The translations under genes and the position numbers were made by a program. Of a DNA stretch of 64,000 bases, positions 33,625-46,401 are shown piece by piece (position 1 is the first letter of the stretch; each line of letters opens with the position of its first letter). The DNA is from Stereocaulon alpinum (taxonomy: Eukaryota > Ascomycota > Lecanoromycetes > Lecanorales > Stereocaulaceae): assembly GCA_018257865.1 (NCBI GenBank), contig JAEUBA010000030.1, forward strand, positions 248,001-312,000, read 5' to 3'. The notes under the pieces were generated by a model. The model was not told where the DNA came from, ran no database searches, and saw only the letters and a program-made list of their open reading frames with translations.

Positions 33625-34851
33625 TCAACTAAACTTCCACTGGAAGAGGGAAACTCTTGGTTAGCAAATAAGTAGCAATGAGGGGATAGCAATGGCATAC
33701 CCGTTTGCCGCACTGCAATGGTTCAAGTCAGTTAGGTCTCTTAGACATGGTAACGGGAGATGAACACGACTAACCTTGGTACACTCGCAAAACGTAGTCA
33801 TAGGCTCATCAGCGCTTCGAGTTTGAGCCTGTGACATGGAGTTAGAGCGAATCTTGGCCCACGGTGACGAGGACTCACTTGAGTGTATGCAACGGTCTTC
33901 AATCCTTTGCACTATTGAAGGAAGATATTAAGCCCACAAGCGATATATACTGCAAATCAGCAGACATGGTGCTTACCTTGGGATTGGAGCATTCAAGGGA
34001 ACTCGAAATGGACCTCTCCACACTAATAATCCTAGGTTAGCACCTCCTCTGGTAGACGGGCACATCGAGATGTAGTGCAGATCGCTGAAGCGGCCACTAG
34101 GTGTAACCCACCTAGGCATCTGAGCATCCTTCAAATTCTCCTTCATAAGCTTCTCATCCTCCAGTTTCCTCTCCGCACTCTTCAACTCATCATTCGTCAT
34201 AACGATAAACCTGTCCGGCGGGATCTCTCCCGAAAGCACCCTCTCCCTCAGCTTAGGATTCGATTTATTTTTCAAATTCATGTACAGCGTCCTCATCCTG
34301 GAACTATATCCCGAGTTCGACTCTGGGCCTAATTTATCAAAGCCCGCTGCTTCAATCGCAGTAGCCTTCTGAAGGATGTCTGAGGGAGCTGCGGTAGACA
34401 TGTGGCAAAGTCCGTTGTAGATAAGACCAATGCATCCGTCTCTCGTAGCCTGGTTCGTCTTTGCAACATCGACTTTATCCTTCTTCCAATCCCTCTCTGC
34501 AGGCGGAACGTTCAATTTCGGCTTTCCATTCGACGAGGCCGAGGAAGGGACTGGAGAAGCAGTTCCATTTGGACTCTTCTTCCCAGAGGACGGACTCCCT
34601 CCTTTTGCCTTGAACACGTCATCACGCCATTTCTTGACGATCTCGGACGCTAATTGGGCGACCTGGGGATTCTTATGCTGTTTCGATTTATTGACCACGA
34701 CGCCAATTTTCGTGGAGCGGAGTAGATCCTCGTCGGCTTTAATACCAGTCTTCAGCTCGTTCAGAAGGCGGATAATAGTTTCCGGTGACTCTTGGGCCGC
34801 GGTGGCTTTTTGGAGGGCTTTGGATTTCTCGAGTACTTCTTTGGAATCCAT
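33625..34851 (-). CDS. Transcription elongation factor TFIIS
   Basis: Six exons in reading order: 34112-34851, 33977-34022, 33879-33911, 33775-33828, 33701-33712 and 33625-33639, with introns 50-89 nt, give 299 residues, the family norm. Domain I (LW/TFIIS N-terminal bundle) spans ~1-80. A Ser/Pro linker leads to the central three-helix Pol II-binding domain (~125-245), including TRDGCIGLIYNGL and YSSRMRTLYMNLKNKSNP. The C-terminal zinc ribbon ends AYTQAQTRSADEPMTTFCECTKCGKRWKFS when exons are joined. The invariant Asp-Glu that enters the polymerase active site to stimulate transcript cleavage is present. Two oddities: the fifth exon is 12 nt (four codons) and the last is 15 nt, and the first zinc Cys pair is predicted as C-x4-C rather than C-x2-C. 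The latter may mean one splice site is misplaced. Confidence 0.92.
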
Positions 34852-35782
34852 AGTGGGCGCAGGGTTCGGAGGCGTGACGCCTGTAGAACTGTCTCTCGGA
34901 GCCGGTAGGCTGTCCCAGGGGACGTCTTCTAGGTAAGGTGGGTGAGATTTGCTTTGTGCTGCCAGAGATACTGGACACTTCCACCGCCGCTAGGCTTCTG
35001 TGCTTTGTGGTGCCCAGGAACCACGTGGAGGTTTTGGTCAGGGTTCCATCAATGGTGTTATGGTTCTGATGTGATGCCTAGTTAGAGCTAAGAGCGTTGG
35101 AGGAAGGATGCTTGGTGGCCAGTGATGCTTCACCCCAGTCTTGTGTTAGCGATATGTACTGTGAAGTCTGCGGAGCCGTGATGGCAGCGCTCAATGGCTA
35201 CATTAGTCGACCACTTGTCCACACTTACCTTAAGAAGCCTTCAGATAAAGTCAGATAGCAGGATAAGTTGTCATGGGAAGTCGCATGAGCTGTTGGATGT
35301 CTGAAGTGATGGGCCTTAAACGCCATGTTGCCTGCCGCAAAAGAACAATACGCTAAGAACCTTAATCAGATGCTTACCTACCGTACATATCTCCGGGGAC
35401 CTGCTCCAGGGACGGGCCGCTGCTTTTAGGGAGATTTTGGCAGGCGAGCCAGGGTAGGAGAGACCAGTGCATACAATTTTACCTTTCTGGCAAGTATTGC
35501 CATACTCGAGAGAGACTGTAACATGAGGTGAAAAAATTGACTTATCTAATCTAGCTATTTCTCTGTATGTCCTAGCTTGAAAGAACTCTGTCTTATCTGA
35601 TATCTGCCTCCTAGCATTTGCAGCCATGTAACGTAGACATTCATACAGGCCATTCAAATTGGCATGCCTCTCGCCCAGCTCCTGCCCTTTCCCGGCTATG
35701 ATACAACTTTCAGTCACAGAAAGTGCAGTATGTGATGCTTTTCCTCCCGACAATGCTTGCCTCCCTTTTCAGAACCCCTCCA
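34852..35782. other. Intergenic region between TFIIS and MEX67
   Basis: Contains the TFIIS promoter. A 145-codon minus-strand frame at 35316-35753 starts from TTG and has no recognisable domain, so it is not called. Confidence 0.5.
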
Positions 35783-38105
35783 TCACGACATGAATGCTTG
35801 GGGCGGAAGAGTAGGCTGTAATTGAATTAGTCTCGGTCGTTCATCATAGGTTTAAAAGTCCACATACCTTCGCTAGTTCAAAAGCTGACGCTGCATTCCC
35901 CAAATCCCATCCACTCTGCTCCAGACACATGCCTGAATATTCAAGCGTCATCCCTGTGGCTTTGCTTAATTCCACCGCCAGCACTTCTTTTTGCACCTGC
36001 TCCTCCGACTTGCCTGGCCCAGGCACAGCGAAACCCTGAGGCACGATAATCTGGTGTTGTGCTTGTGGCTGTTCTGGTGCGCTGCTACCCATCTCTCCTC
36101 CCTCTGGCTGCCATGCTTCGTGTCCTCCGTATGATCTGAGAACGAGAGTATCGCACACAACCCGAATTCCACCAACTCCTACACCTGCACCTAAAACGAA
36201 CGTGCGATCAAAGCTTCGAGAATTAGTGGCTTGTCCCGTTGAGACATCGACTTCTGAAAATTCTCCATGGACCATGACAATCAGCCCACCAACACCACTG
36301 ACAGATTGCCCTGTGGCATCAGGTAGCCCTGGGACTGTATGGCATTCGATGCACCACTTCTGTGGCTCGGCCATCAGGTCCGGATGTCGAGTTGCTGGAA
36401 GGGTGGTAAAGGCATCTCGTATACTATCCGTGCCAGTGTGTAGGCGCGACATCCTGGCTGGTAGATGTGCAATCTTCATCAAGTTTCTACTTCTCTTGAT
36501 ATATTCGTCCCAACCTGGCATCTTCTGATCTGTGACTGCGGGCGCACGAGGAGCGGAGGTATTTATGCTGAGAGAAAATGTTGATTGTGCGTCATAATAG
36601 CCATTGACCAGGGAAGCTCTGTCACTGTCGTAGGCGGGAAAGAATTGCTTGACGAAGGTCTCGCTGATGGATGCCTCATCACGGAAGCTCGGTCCCAGGA
36701 CTGGGATTGGTAGTCGGCCGCTAGTGGCAGCTTTTGTTTCCTCTAGAGACCGTATTTGTATTGTGTTGAGCGTTGTTAAGGACGGAAACCATTTCAGCAT
36801 GTCGTCCTTGTAGTCCGGTACTTCAGCTTCGATGGGATTCCCAGTAAGTATTAGATGATCGAGCTTGCGAAACTTCCAGCGCCAGCCATCCAGCGAGGTG
36901 AGGTTTTTGATCTCGTTGTTTGAGAGATCGAGATTTTTGATCGCTGGGAAGGTCTGAGCAAGTGTGGTGACAGATAATATGCTGGGGAGCGCATTGTTGG
37001 CAAGAGAAACGCTGATGATGGCCTGCTCTTTCTCCTTTGCTGTGGTAAAGATGTTGTCGCAGATTTTCATGAGTGCAGGGAAAAACTTTGATTCTCGTGA
37101 GGTCGTGCTGAACATCCCAATATTAACGAGTTCAGGGTCGCTGCCAAGTTGTGAAAGATCCAATAGCTTTGATTCGATGTTGTACCGTCGACTGAGGACA
37201 CCTTTGAGGACTGCGATCGTGTTGGGTGTCTCGGAGTCCGCGTCGTTTTCCAATGGAGTGGGCTTGGGAGCCTGAATGCTCAGCTCTACCCCTGCGAACA
37301 TATAATGGTTGATCCTGAGGATCTTGGGTGTATCCTCCGGTCGTACTGAGATGATCAGAATGTCACCCTCAAGTCGTGACTAATCAACGTTAGCAAGGCA
37401 TATAAACCTTGAAGTTGCAAGTCACCCCGAGGCGGTAGCGGAATATCTCGGTCGTCGTTCTATGAGCTTGACTTGAAACGAGAGCGGACCGGTGGTTTTG
37501 GAGGTACGGAGTCGCTGTCGCCTGGTAGAATGCAATGTTAAACATACCTTTTTGATCTTTACTGCTTCTCTTGCAGGAGCGTCTGGGTTGGTCGCTTTGC
37601 GCTCAAGGAAACCAATCAGATCTGAGACTCCTCCATCCGGATTCCCCGCGGCTTTGCTCTGCTTCAAGCCCTTAATCGTGATACGGTCCAGTCCTTCCCT
37701 TGCATCCTGCCCGCGGCCTCTTCCTCTTACAGACCTTAAACTAGATCTCGCCCCCCTTGGTACGGGCTCATCAGAGCCCATGCTCCGTAGAACAGACTTT
37801 TGTATCGCTGAAGGATCGATCCCCGTTTTTGGAGGACGTGATCTTGTGCCAAGTGGGTCATGTCTTCGACCCTGCGTAGAGCCCCGTCCAGCGGCACTGC
37901 CACGCCCGCTCCCGCTTCCCCTGCCATTAGAACCTACAGCGCCCATCACCAGATCACCATCCCTATCAATCCGTACGGGTGTGGCGTTGCGTTTCTGTAT
38001 CCCTCCTCTACTAGGTAGTCGACTAGAGGTGAGACGTTCGGAGGTCCGTGCGGAGGTCCGTGTAGCCCGGGGGCCTGTTGGTGGAGTGGGCGCCTGTTGA
38101 AGCAT
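35783..38105 (-). CDS. MEX67: mRNA export receptor Mex67 (NXF1/TAP homologue)
   Basis: Three exons, 37548-38105, 35868-37379 and 35783-35815 (introns 168 and 52 nt), give 700 residues. The start is the first ATG (38103-38105); the frame upstream opens only from TTG. The N terminus (1-150) is Arg/Gly/Ser-rich, with GRGRG stretches suited to RNA binding. An RRM-like fold spans ~180-260 (VKIKK joined to SRLEGDILIISV). LRRs follow at ~300-390 (NLDLSNNEIKNLTSLDGW, LILTGNPIE), an NTF2-like domain at ~430-620 (FVKQFFPAYDSD, NGYYDAQSTFSLSIN), and a TAP-C/UBA-like end (~645-700) for nucleoporin FG binding, finishing LPPQAFMS. Mex67 with Mtr2 carries mature mRNPs through the nuclear pore. The last exon codes only 10 residues. 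Confidence 0.94.
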
Positions 38106-40492
38106 TTTCGTTGATGATGATAGAAAGCGTAGGGGCGTGGAAAGTTGTGAACGCACACCGGGTGAAAGCGCGGCTGAGGGCGTGCGCAAATAGCTGAGGT
38201 TAATCTCTCTTGGAGTCGAGGTGAACGAATCGCTCAAAGCGTGTTCAAGAGACAAAGAATTATGAGGAATGGAGGGTATTCATGTCGCTTTTGTCGCAGT
38301 CCCTCTGGGTTCACCAGTATTGGTTCATGTACTGTCAGAAGCTTTCAAATGTGATAGCATCGTTCCTGAAGTGGTAAATGGGTGTGTTCGATGCTCACAA
38401 AAGTATGTGAAGATGGTGAAGTAACAGTGTGGGAAGCGTGTTAAGATTCATCTGGAGCGTGAGGCAGTCATGCCAAGGCGCTAATTCAGCCTTATCATTG
38501 CCCAGATGTTACGACTCACGTCCACAAAGGTGGTGCTGTAGGTCTAAGGGTTTAGAGCTCGTAGAGAGGAGTGTCGAGGACAAAGTAAACAGGCTTTAGT
38601 AATACTAGTTTTAACAAAAGGGAACCTCTTATGAGATATCTTTATTTAATTTATTTAAGTAAGTTGAACACAAGGAGATCTATAGAGGGAGACAAGCCTG
38701 TATATATAGATATAGGAAAGCCGGCTAAGAGGTATTATAGTCAGTAGTCGGTCCATTAACCGTCGACCATCAGCTTTAGTCAATGGTCATTCCGTCGACC
38801 ACCGATTATAGCCATGACCCGATATCCTCAATGTTCAGCGCAGCCCGGATCCCGCCTGGACCCTGGCTCTAACACCAGACTTATTGTGAGTCAGTTAAGG
38901 TAGCACGTATATATTTCACTCCATTATAGATACGGAGAACAATGGGCGATACTATGAACAAGTACTTGTAATGTGCTGAGAAGTCTACGATTTATCAGTG
39001 TCTACAAGCAGGCCTAAGTGAGTCTAGACACAACTTTATATCTTTCCCAAACTTACCGACCACCCAACGGACGATTTGACTTGATGAACCAGTGATCACA
39101 CAAGTCATGCCTCTATAGCAAACATCGGGATAACTTAGTCATAAGCCTTATATGCGAAACGTCCTCAACCTGTGAATATCAGCCGTGCCAACCATAGATG
39201 AAGAGGGGGGTCTCTTGTCAATTTCTCCTTATATGTTCTTCTCTGAGCCGGAACTTTGCCTGTCGGGTAATAGGGATGCTATCTCCTTCAGCTCGTACAA
39301 ATCACCACTCCAGCTAGATTGTAGTGTGTAGATAAAAGTTGAGTGGCGCGATAAAGACGTATGGTAGAAAGTGAGACAAAGGTGGTCGTCGCACGCCCTT
39401 AGTGTGCACGGAAGCAAATTGTTTTTACTTCGACGTAAGACAGCGACAGTCGATGAAGTGGCTGTCTTACCTACTGACGCAGGGCTCGTTGAGGTGATAA
39501 GGGTTGGTTGCTACTTATCTCGACAAGCGCGTAAGATCGGTGCTATCGTGCAACGGTCCACTGGGTTAACCCATCATTGTAAGCCACGTGACATTGCTCA
39601 ACATAGTAATGGCAAGAAAATTGGGAATCATGCAGACTGATGTATCTGTAAGATCTTGCAGGAGATGTTATAGCTCACCATTTGGGAGCCCACGGCTTTT
39701 GTTCGGCGTGGGCTTCATAGCGAGAAGGTGTGGAATGCTGTCACGTGGGAGGCGTAGGTCATGAAAGCAGTGCGCATGCCGCCCTGATCGAGTTCGATAC
39801 TACACCTTTTCACATCGTTTACTGCGCGATGCTTTGATATATAGAAAGTGGTGACGACTACAGCACTGAAGCAGGCGATTGTTGGTTGTGCGAGTTGAGC
39901 TCTAGAATTAGCAGACTATGCTGCATCGACTGACTTTGCGTTCGCCGGTCGTTATTGATCGTTACTTGATTGCATGCAGCCGAAAATGGCGAAGTCGAAA
40001 GTTGATAGTATTACAGTGTGATGAGAAGCTGATTAGGACCTTCGACGACGTGTGTAGCATATGATATCGAAACGCCAGCTGCCGATTTGAGCCTTAATCT
40101 GAGAAAAGAAATTGTTGCAGACCCGTCGACCGCTGATCAGACAAGCCTGTGCTGTATGATGAACGAAGCCGAAAAGCCGTCTGCGTCACCGACGCTAACC
40201 TCTACCGAACCGAAGGAAACAAGTGATGCCGACGCTTTTCTGAACCGAAGAGACATCCCTAGATGTGGAGCTGCTTCCGGTTGTGCCAGCGCCGTAGCAA
40301 GGGCGAAAGTACTGACGCAAGCAACAGCATAGCATGACCTGTTGTAGCCCTCGAGCATTGTAGCAGTATTGAAAACCCCTCCTTCGCCATGTGCTGCAAC
40401 CACGAAATCTAAGGCATGCGAGATTTGCTGGCAGGTTTGCGTGCGCTATTTGGCAGAACGCTCCGCACCTGAGTAGATTAGCGGACCGCAAT
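38106..40492. other. Gene-poor region with AT-rich, RIP-like patch
   Basis: No gene is supported over ~2.4 kb. About 38580-38760 is markedly AT-rich (TTTATTTAATTTATTTAAG, TATATATAGATATAGG), followed by a CG-containing segment with repeated GTCGACCA (38762-38800). This suggests an old, mutated transposon or LTR remnant, but no terminal repeats or target duplications could be verified. Confidence 0.4.
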
Positions 40493-41635
40493 CTATCGAC
40501 GAGAGTACCTATCATCAGAACGGAAGTCTTGGTCTCTACCTCCATAGGGATCTCTGGCCTCCCTTGAAGGGGCATCCGCATAAGCTGCAGAGCGCCCACT
40601 ATCTCGACCACCATCGCGGCCACCCTCGCGGCCGTAAGATTCAGCTCCGCCGCGATAGTCGTCGCCACGGCTGCTGTAGCGATCGTCCCGGCCACCAGAG
40701 GCGTAACGGTCGATTCCGCGCGAATTGTAGTCATCGCGACGTCCGCCATAGGAACGACGCTCACGATCGTCGTAACGAGAGGAGCCGCCGCGATAGCTGT
40801 CGTCGTATCGGCCACCATACCCACGGTACCCACCTCCTCCACCACCGCGACGATCATCGTAGCGATCAAAGCGGCCACCACGTGGTGGACCACGGAAGTC
40901 GTCTTCTGTTTGTCAAAATCAGTGCCAAAAGACTACAGGTGATCGGAATACTCACCTCGCTTTGGAGGGCCAAAGTACTTTCCGGGAGTAGGGGTTCTAG
41001 GACGGGCACGCCTAGCTTTCTCGATGCTTAGAGTACGACCATCAATATTCTCACCCTGAAGGCCATCCTTGGCAGCGTCAGCCTCCTCCGCAGTGACCAT
41101 CTTGACGAATCCGAATCCACGAGATTCCTGGGTATGAGGATCTTTCATGATGGAGCAGCCTTCGACGTTACCATACTTCTCGAAGAGACGGGAGACTTCT
41201 GCTTCGGAGAGGCGAGGGTGTATACCGGTGACGAAGAGGTTGGACCCTGGGTTGCGAGCATTTGCTTCACGCTCTTCCTGGTTACGATCGGGTGGAGGGC
41301 CGCTATGGCGAGTGTCAGCTGGTTATCCCATTCATCAACCATGATCTTACATACCGAGAATCGATACGACCATTGGGTGATGCGCTCCTATCACGTCCTC
41401 CACGATAGCTGTCGTCGCGCTTTACTGGATAGTCATCTTCGCGCTTTGAGGGACGAGGCGAGGCACTCCGGTCGCGGTCATCACGCTCATAGCGAGGCTC
41501 TTCTGCATCAAGTATGAGCATTTGAGAAACGGTTGCAGCTCAGATTATGCAAAGCGTTGAGATAGCTCTTTGATAGTGCAGGCAATACGTACCATCGTAA
41601 CGACCATTCTCTTGCTCATAGTCCATGGTGGCCAT
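40493..41635 (-). CDS. Tra2-like RRM protein (SR/RGG-rich splicing factor)
   Basis: Four exons in reading order: 41593-41635, 41355-41502, 40956-41302 and 40493-40905 (introns 90, 52 and 50 nt), giving 316 residues. Residues 15-75 are rich in RD/RS dipeptides (RYERDDRDRSASPRPSKRED). A single RRM follows at ~80-160 with RNP2 LFVTGI and RNP1 RGFGFVKM. The linker RARPRTPTPGKYFGPPKRG resembles the Arg/Pro linker of transformer-2 proteins. The last exon is a long RGG/RYDD/SYGG-rich tail. Expected role: nuclear pre-mRNA splicing or RNP assembly. Another RRM/RGG protein class is possible, because the tail is richer in RGG than in RS. Confidence 0.85.
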
Positions 41636-42886
41636 CTTACTAGTCGGCGGTCAGATGAGGTTGAGATAGGTAACAAAGGTGGCTTTGGAAAAACTGAGAT
41701 CTTCAGATGCTTGAAATATCTGAAGGGAGACAGTGAGTGAATGTAGATGGATGTGGAGGGTCAAGGTTGTCGGTGTTGTTCGGTTTGTTGTTGTGTTGGA
41801 GCTCATCTGGCATCCGCGAATTTTCCAGCAATGCGCCGAATATGCACTAGTTCTAGCTAGCGCCGCGCTAATATCTTTCCGCGCAACGTGATCCACAATC
41901 AACCTCCTGCCCTTCATGTTCCTCCTCCTGCTCCTTCTCCCGCTCCTTAGCCGGATTCATGGAGAGAAGAGATAGGGAGAGGACGAGGACGAGGCATACG
42001 TAGTACCCTAGAAGCACCTCGGCTTGGTTATTTACGCCAGGAGTTGAGAAGGGAGCCAGGAGCACCTTCGAGCAGAACCGCATGGCAGGAGGGAAACGAA
42101 ACCACGAGAAGTCATACAAGCTCATGCAGTGATGTCTTATTTTAGCTCTTATTACAATGAGTAGTAAAGGCCATAGAGCTATGGCCTTGTTGGGGAAATT
42201 CCCTCCGTACACAACCGCCTCCACCGACCTTGCGGACTGCAATGGCAAAAGCCCACCAATCACGTCTAGCCTTGCTGATTACGGTGCAACCACCACCTTC
42301 TTCACGCAAACATAAGCCCTCTGAAGACGTCCACACTAATCGCCCTGCGCAACCCTTAGTAACTGGTTGCGCGGTTGTAGCTGTTGCTTCAAGGAGCCGA
42401 AAGTGGGGTTTGCTGTCGTCACCATGCCTTCTCTAACTTGATTAATTGATGCGTACCTATGGCAGCTACAATTCCTTCCACCGAAAGTCAAACCTGGATT
42501 GAGACGTAGCGGCTAGACTTGGTGTTGTATCTGCCCAGGTAAGCTGAAAGGATACGGTAGCACATGCCGCAGGGCTGTCACACCGCATATTTTCAATGGT
42601 ACTGAAATTTTAGATCATGTTTGAATATCCTAAAGGATGTACCACTTTACTCTTGCTGGCCAACAGGTGGTAGATCGTGGGTAGGCCCCAGCTTTGAGAT
42701 AGTTACAATGGGATACCAGAAAGATTCTCGAGAGATTGAACACGTATGATACAAGCTCTTGTCTGATTTGTAGTTGTACATTAAGTATGGTAGCTAGGAT
42801 ACAAAGCTAGTACCACAAGATACGCCTTTAACCATGCCATGCATGCGCTGAGAAGCATTATGAGTATCACAAAACATCAGCAGAGA
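41636..42886. other. Intergenic region, no gene recognised
   Basis: Contains the Tra2-like promoter and the 3' flank of NTO1. Frames such as 41868-42263 minus include a Glu/Arg-rich run but no family resemblance. No RNA gene is recognised. Confidence 0.5.
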
Positions 42887-45800
42887 TCAGCGAAAGCCAC
42901 GCCATCTTCTTCGCTTTGCAGCTTTGCGCTTTTTCTCTGCCGCATCTGCTGCCTGCTGGTCTGAAACGCCGTTCGCCGCATCTTGGCCTACATCCATGTC
43001 ATCCACGTCAACTAGACCTGAAAGTTCCTCCTCATCCATATCACTGAGGTCTTCGCTCATGCCCCGCACAAGCTCTCTTCCTGTCCATCGCTCCTCTTCG
43101 ACCGTTGTGCCGATGGGGTCAAAAGGCTCCATGTACCAAGGGATACCACCATGTGACAATGGTTGAGAATCACTTCCAGAACTCATAGGCGGCGTAGGTG
43201 GCTCTGAAGGCTGAATAGCGTTGCCTGCTTGAAGTGATACCAATCCGGCTCGAATACTGGGCCGATGATCGTCGCTGTTGACACCATTCGTTGCTGGCAT
43301 AGACTCTGGCGTTGGCTGTTGGCGTTTACTCTTGGTCTTGCTTGACGGTGATTCCTTGTTATTCTGTTTTAGATCTCCAGTGGGGAGGAGCTGTTGGGCC
43401 GCCTGGGTGCTATCAGGGTCTATTCCCATATCAGTAGCGCCGACTGTGCCATTCTCATGACTAATGGAGCCAGTCCCGTTCGTTAGAGTCTTCTGCTGTG
43501 TGGAATCGGCTTCGTCGGTGGTAGGATGAGTCCCGTTGATTGAATCGCGCCGAGAATGAACGCTCTTTTCGAGTAGTCCGTCGAGTCTTCGTAGCTCTTT
43601 CTCAAAAGGCCTCTGGAACAATTCGCTTTCCATTCGGAGCGCATCCTCCAAAGGACCTTTCACTGCTTTGACGATTCTGTTAGCGAGCTTTTTCTTTTCC
43701 TTGTATTCGTGCGGAAAGTCTTTGATTAGGATCTCTCCGTTTGTCGCTGCATGGACTTCATTTATGTCGAGTGGAGCAGACGCGCCTAGAGCAGTATTGA
43801 TCTCTTCCGCAAAATCCTCAGAGAAGCCAGCAACCGATGTGTAACAGCGGATGCTGAGACCATCTTCGAGCCTGGAGAAGCCCTCTCTAAACACGCCTCT
43901 GCCATCAAGCCTAATGTACTCAATTAGTTCAATATTGGATGGTTGATTGCTAAAGGCAACACTTACGTCTGAGCCTTTTCCAAGATTGGCCATAGGATTG
44001 GTGTGATTGGGAGATAAACCGTGTCAATGACATCTTTCAGCATTCTGGCGTCTTTGAGTTTATGATCCTCCCTCTCCTTGATCTTGGCGCACATTTCTCT
44101 CAGTTTCCCAACGTCTTGCAGCAGCTGCTCTGCGAAGTCGATCCGCCGTTGCAGGCGAACCCCGCCAGCTGCGCCCATGCCCACGAAGTTGCGCCGAGTA
44201 ATCTCCATCGAGGTGAAAGTCTCCATTTGCAGCTGTAACCTCTTGAGTAAGGCTGCCCCTCTTCTTGACTCTCTCTTCAATGTCCAGTACTTGCATGCCT
44301 CGGCCGCGAATTCTTTTCTTTTTCGGACAGCGAATCGTTGAAGTGAGCTTTCGACAGAGTTGTAGACAGCTAGCGGGATGACTGGGGCTCCCGAGGGCAG
44401 CCTCCACACGACTTTTGGCGGCTCGTTACGTTTACGCTTGTTGGGATTGAGAGTGAGGGTAAGCTTCGGGTTCGAAGGTGGTTCCACAAGATCTGGGAGG
44501 GGAATATCTTGCGTTTGCGAAGGTCCCATAGACAGCGCCGACTGCTGGCTATCCGCCCAAAGTCTGCCGCGCATAGTATACCGGTAATACTCCATAGCAT
44601 CCAAGGTTGCATGATCCGTGTCGTGCTCCCTGCGCCACTCTGCAGGGACGTGCTTATCGCAGTACGCCTTGAGCACGCTCGCATCGATGCTAGCAGGCCC
44701 TCCATGGGTTGACTTCATCTTGAGAAAAAGCTTCGCTCTCCTCGCACAAGTAACATGAAATGCAATGTAACAATTCTTGTTCCCACATTGAATACATGCA
44801 CCCATCTTTTGGCGGCAGATATAGCATGTCAATTTCCATCTCGGCTTCGGAACCTTTTCAACGTCCATCACAGGCTCCATAAAGGTCGAATTCCCTATAG
44901 AGACCTCAGGGATCCAGATCGCGCATAGCAAATGAGCCCACCTGGACGAGTTGGTTTGCTTGAAGGCCCCATCTGTGTTAGGACAGAATATACACGTGGG
45001 GGTGCCACGACCGATGAGTTGGCATTTCCTACACAGCCATTGTCCTTCAGGTATGAAAGGCACTCCATAGCACTCTTGATGTACTGCCAAATCACAACCG
45101 TCACAGAACACAATTGCATTTGTATTTTCACAGTCCCCATCATCGCAGATGGCGCATTTGCTGTCCTGCTCTTCTCCCAATGCTGCAATTTCGCCATTGA
45201 CAGCCGCTGCAGAGCTCGACCTCGGACGGTGTGTCTGTGGAGGTTTGGGATTTGGTTTGGGGATCCTCTTTTCGAGGGCATGCCATTCTTTCTCGATTTT
45301 CGTCATTGTGATTTCGAAAATTGCGGGTTTGATGGCTTCGACTCCTTCTGCTTTTCTTTGGATGTTGTGATAATCGAGCCAATGATTGTCCTGCTCGTCC
45401 ATGTCATATTCAACTCGACCAACACCAACACTGCCAATTGCCGAGTTACTGTCGCCTTCACCCTTTCCACCTGTCGCCATGTCCAAATCCTCCTCAATGT
45501 TGCCTTCGGTTACACGAATCAACTTTCTTGGAGGCCGGATGTAGATCTCGCTCTCCTGATATCCAACATTTGCCATGGACCGGTCGACGTAGTTGACCTG
45601 CTCGGCACGATCTTGTTCGTATTTCATGAAAGGATTCAGAGCTCGAAAGGAAGGTTTTGGCAGGGTAAGTTTCTCGCGAGGGTTAAAGCCGGGAAGAGGC
45701 ACGACCTTGGGTACTTCTGGTGTGCCTATACCCTTAAGCATAGAATCTGCGCGGCGGGGCGGTCGGCCGGGGCGTCTCCTCGGTGTGGAGTCAGCTGCTC

Positions 45801-46401
45801 CAGGAGTTGCAGAATCACGATCATGACGGTCCCCGTTGATCTGAGTTTCTCCATCCTCGCCGCGAAATGGACTACCATTTCTATCATCGAAAGAAGAGGT
45901 TGGTGTGGGCTTTTTGATCCCATCAACCTCATCTGAAGGGAAGACCGGGAATAGCACCCCAATATCCAGATCTTGGTGAAATTCCTCCCAGCTTCTCTCT
46001 TCTCTCGGCTTGAAGCCATCCCCGTGTACCACAGCAGCCGCAGCGGCTGCGGCCGAGCTAAATCGAGGTCTGGTTGGGACTCGTTCCCGACGACTTTCTC
46101 GACGCGGGCGAGGAAATTCTACCGGCTGAACACCGTTGGCAGCATTTTCGCGTCCAACTCTACCCCGTGGGCCAACATAATTGTACCCTCCTGGCCCGGT
46201 CCCCCCAACTGGCACTTCCGTTCCATCATTCTCCACGTATCTACCACCACCCCCAGGACCTCCTGGGACGTATTTGCGCTTCATCGATCTCGTTTCGGCT
46301 TGGGAAGGGCTTTCGGCTGAAGACAGGATCGAGTCTGATTTTCGAGCAGATCTGCGACGGGTGTTGAAGGGGCGGCGGGCAGAGGAAGACATGGGCGCCA
46401 T
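42887..46401 (-). CDS. NTO1: PHD-finger protein Nto1 (BRPF/Jade-type histone acetyltransferase subunit)
   Basis: Two exons, 43967-46401 and 42887-43910, joined across a 58-nt intron, give 1152 residues. The two halves look like separate genes unless the intron is removed; the join reads KAQTLDGRG. Features: basic N terminus, Ala run near 117-123, AT-hook-like RRPGRPPRR (~210), and an EPL1-like region (~255-370). A PHD finger follows at 416-460 (CAICDDGDCENTNAIVFCDGCDLAVHQECYG in two parts). A zinc knuckle (CIFC, 470-473) and an extended PHD (~493-582) complete the PZP module, which reads unmodified H3 and DNA. The C-terminal third is Ser/Asn-rich with acidic stretches and ends in a KKRKAAKRRRWRGFR basic tail. 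Nto1 is the scaffold of NuA3-type H3 acetyltransferase. No bromodomain or PWWP is obvious. Confidence 0.88.

Noticed and set aside
35316..35753. 145-codon minus-strand frame between MEX67 and TFIIS
   Set aside because: Starts from TTG, has no recognisable motif and no plausible exon partners.
37492..38100. 202-codon plus-strand open frame
   Set aside because: Antisense to the Arg/Gly-rich exon of MEX67; composition is the complement of that low-complexity sequence.
42887..43993. Separate gene of 368 codons
   Set aside because: It is the second exon of NTO1; a GTAAGT donor and an acceptor at the exon junction join it in phase, and the apparent ATG lies in the preceding exon/intron region.
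44932..45936. 334-codon plus-strand open frame
   Set aside because: It lies antisense within the PHD-finger exon of NTO1, whose minus-strand frame has clear domains; this is a shadow frame.
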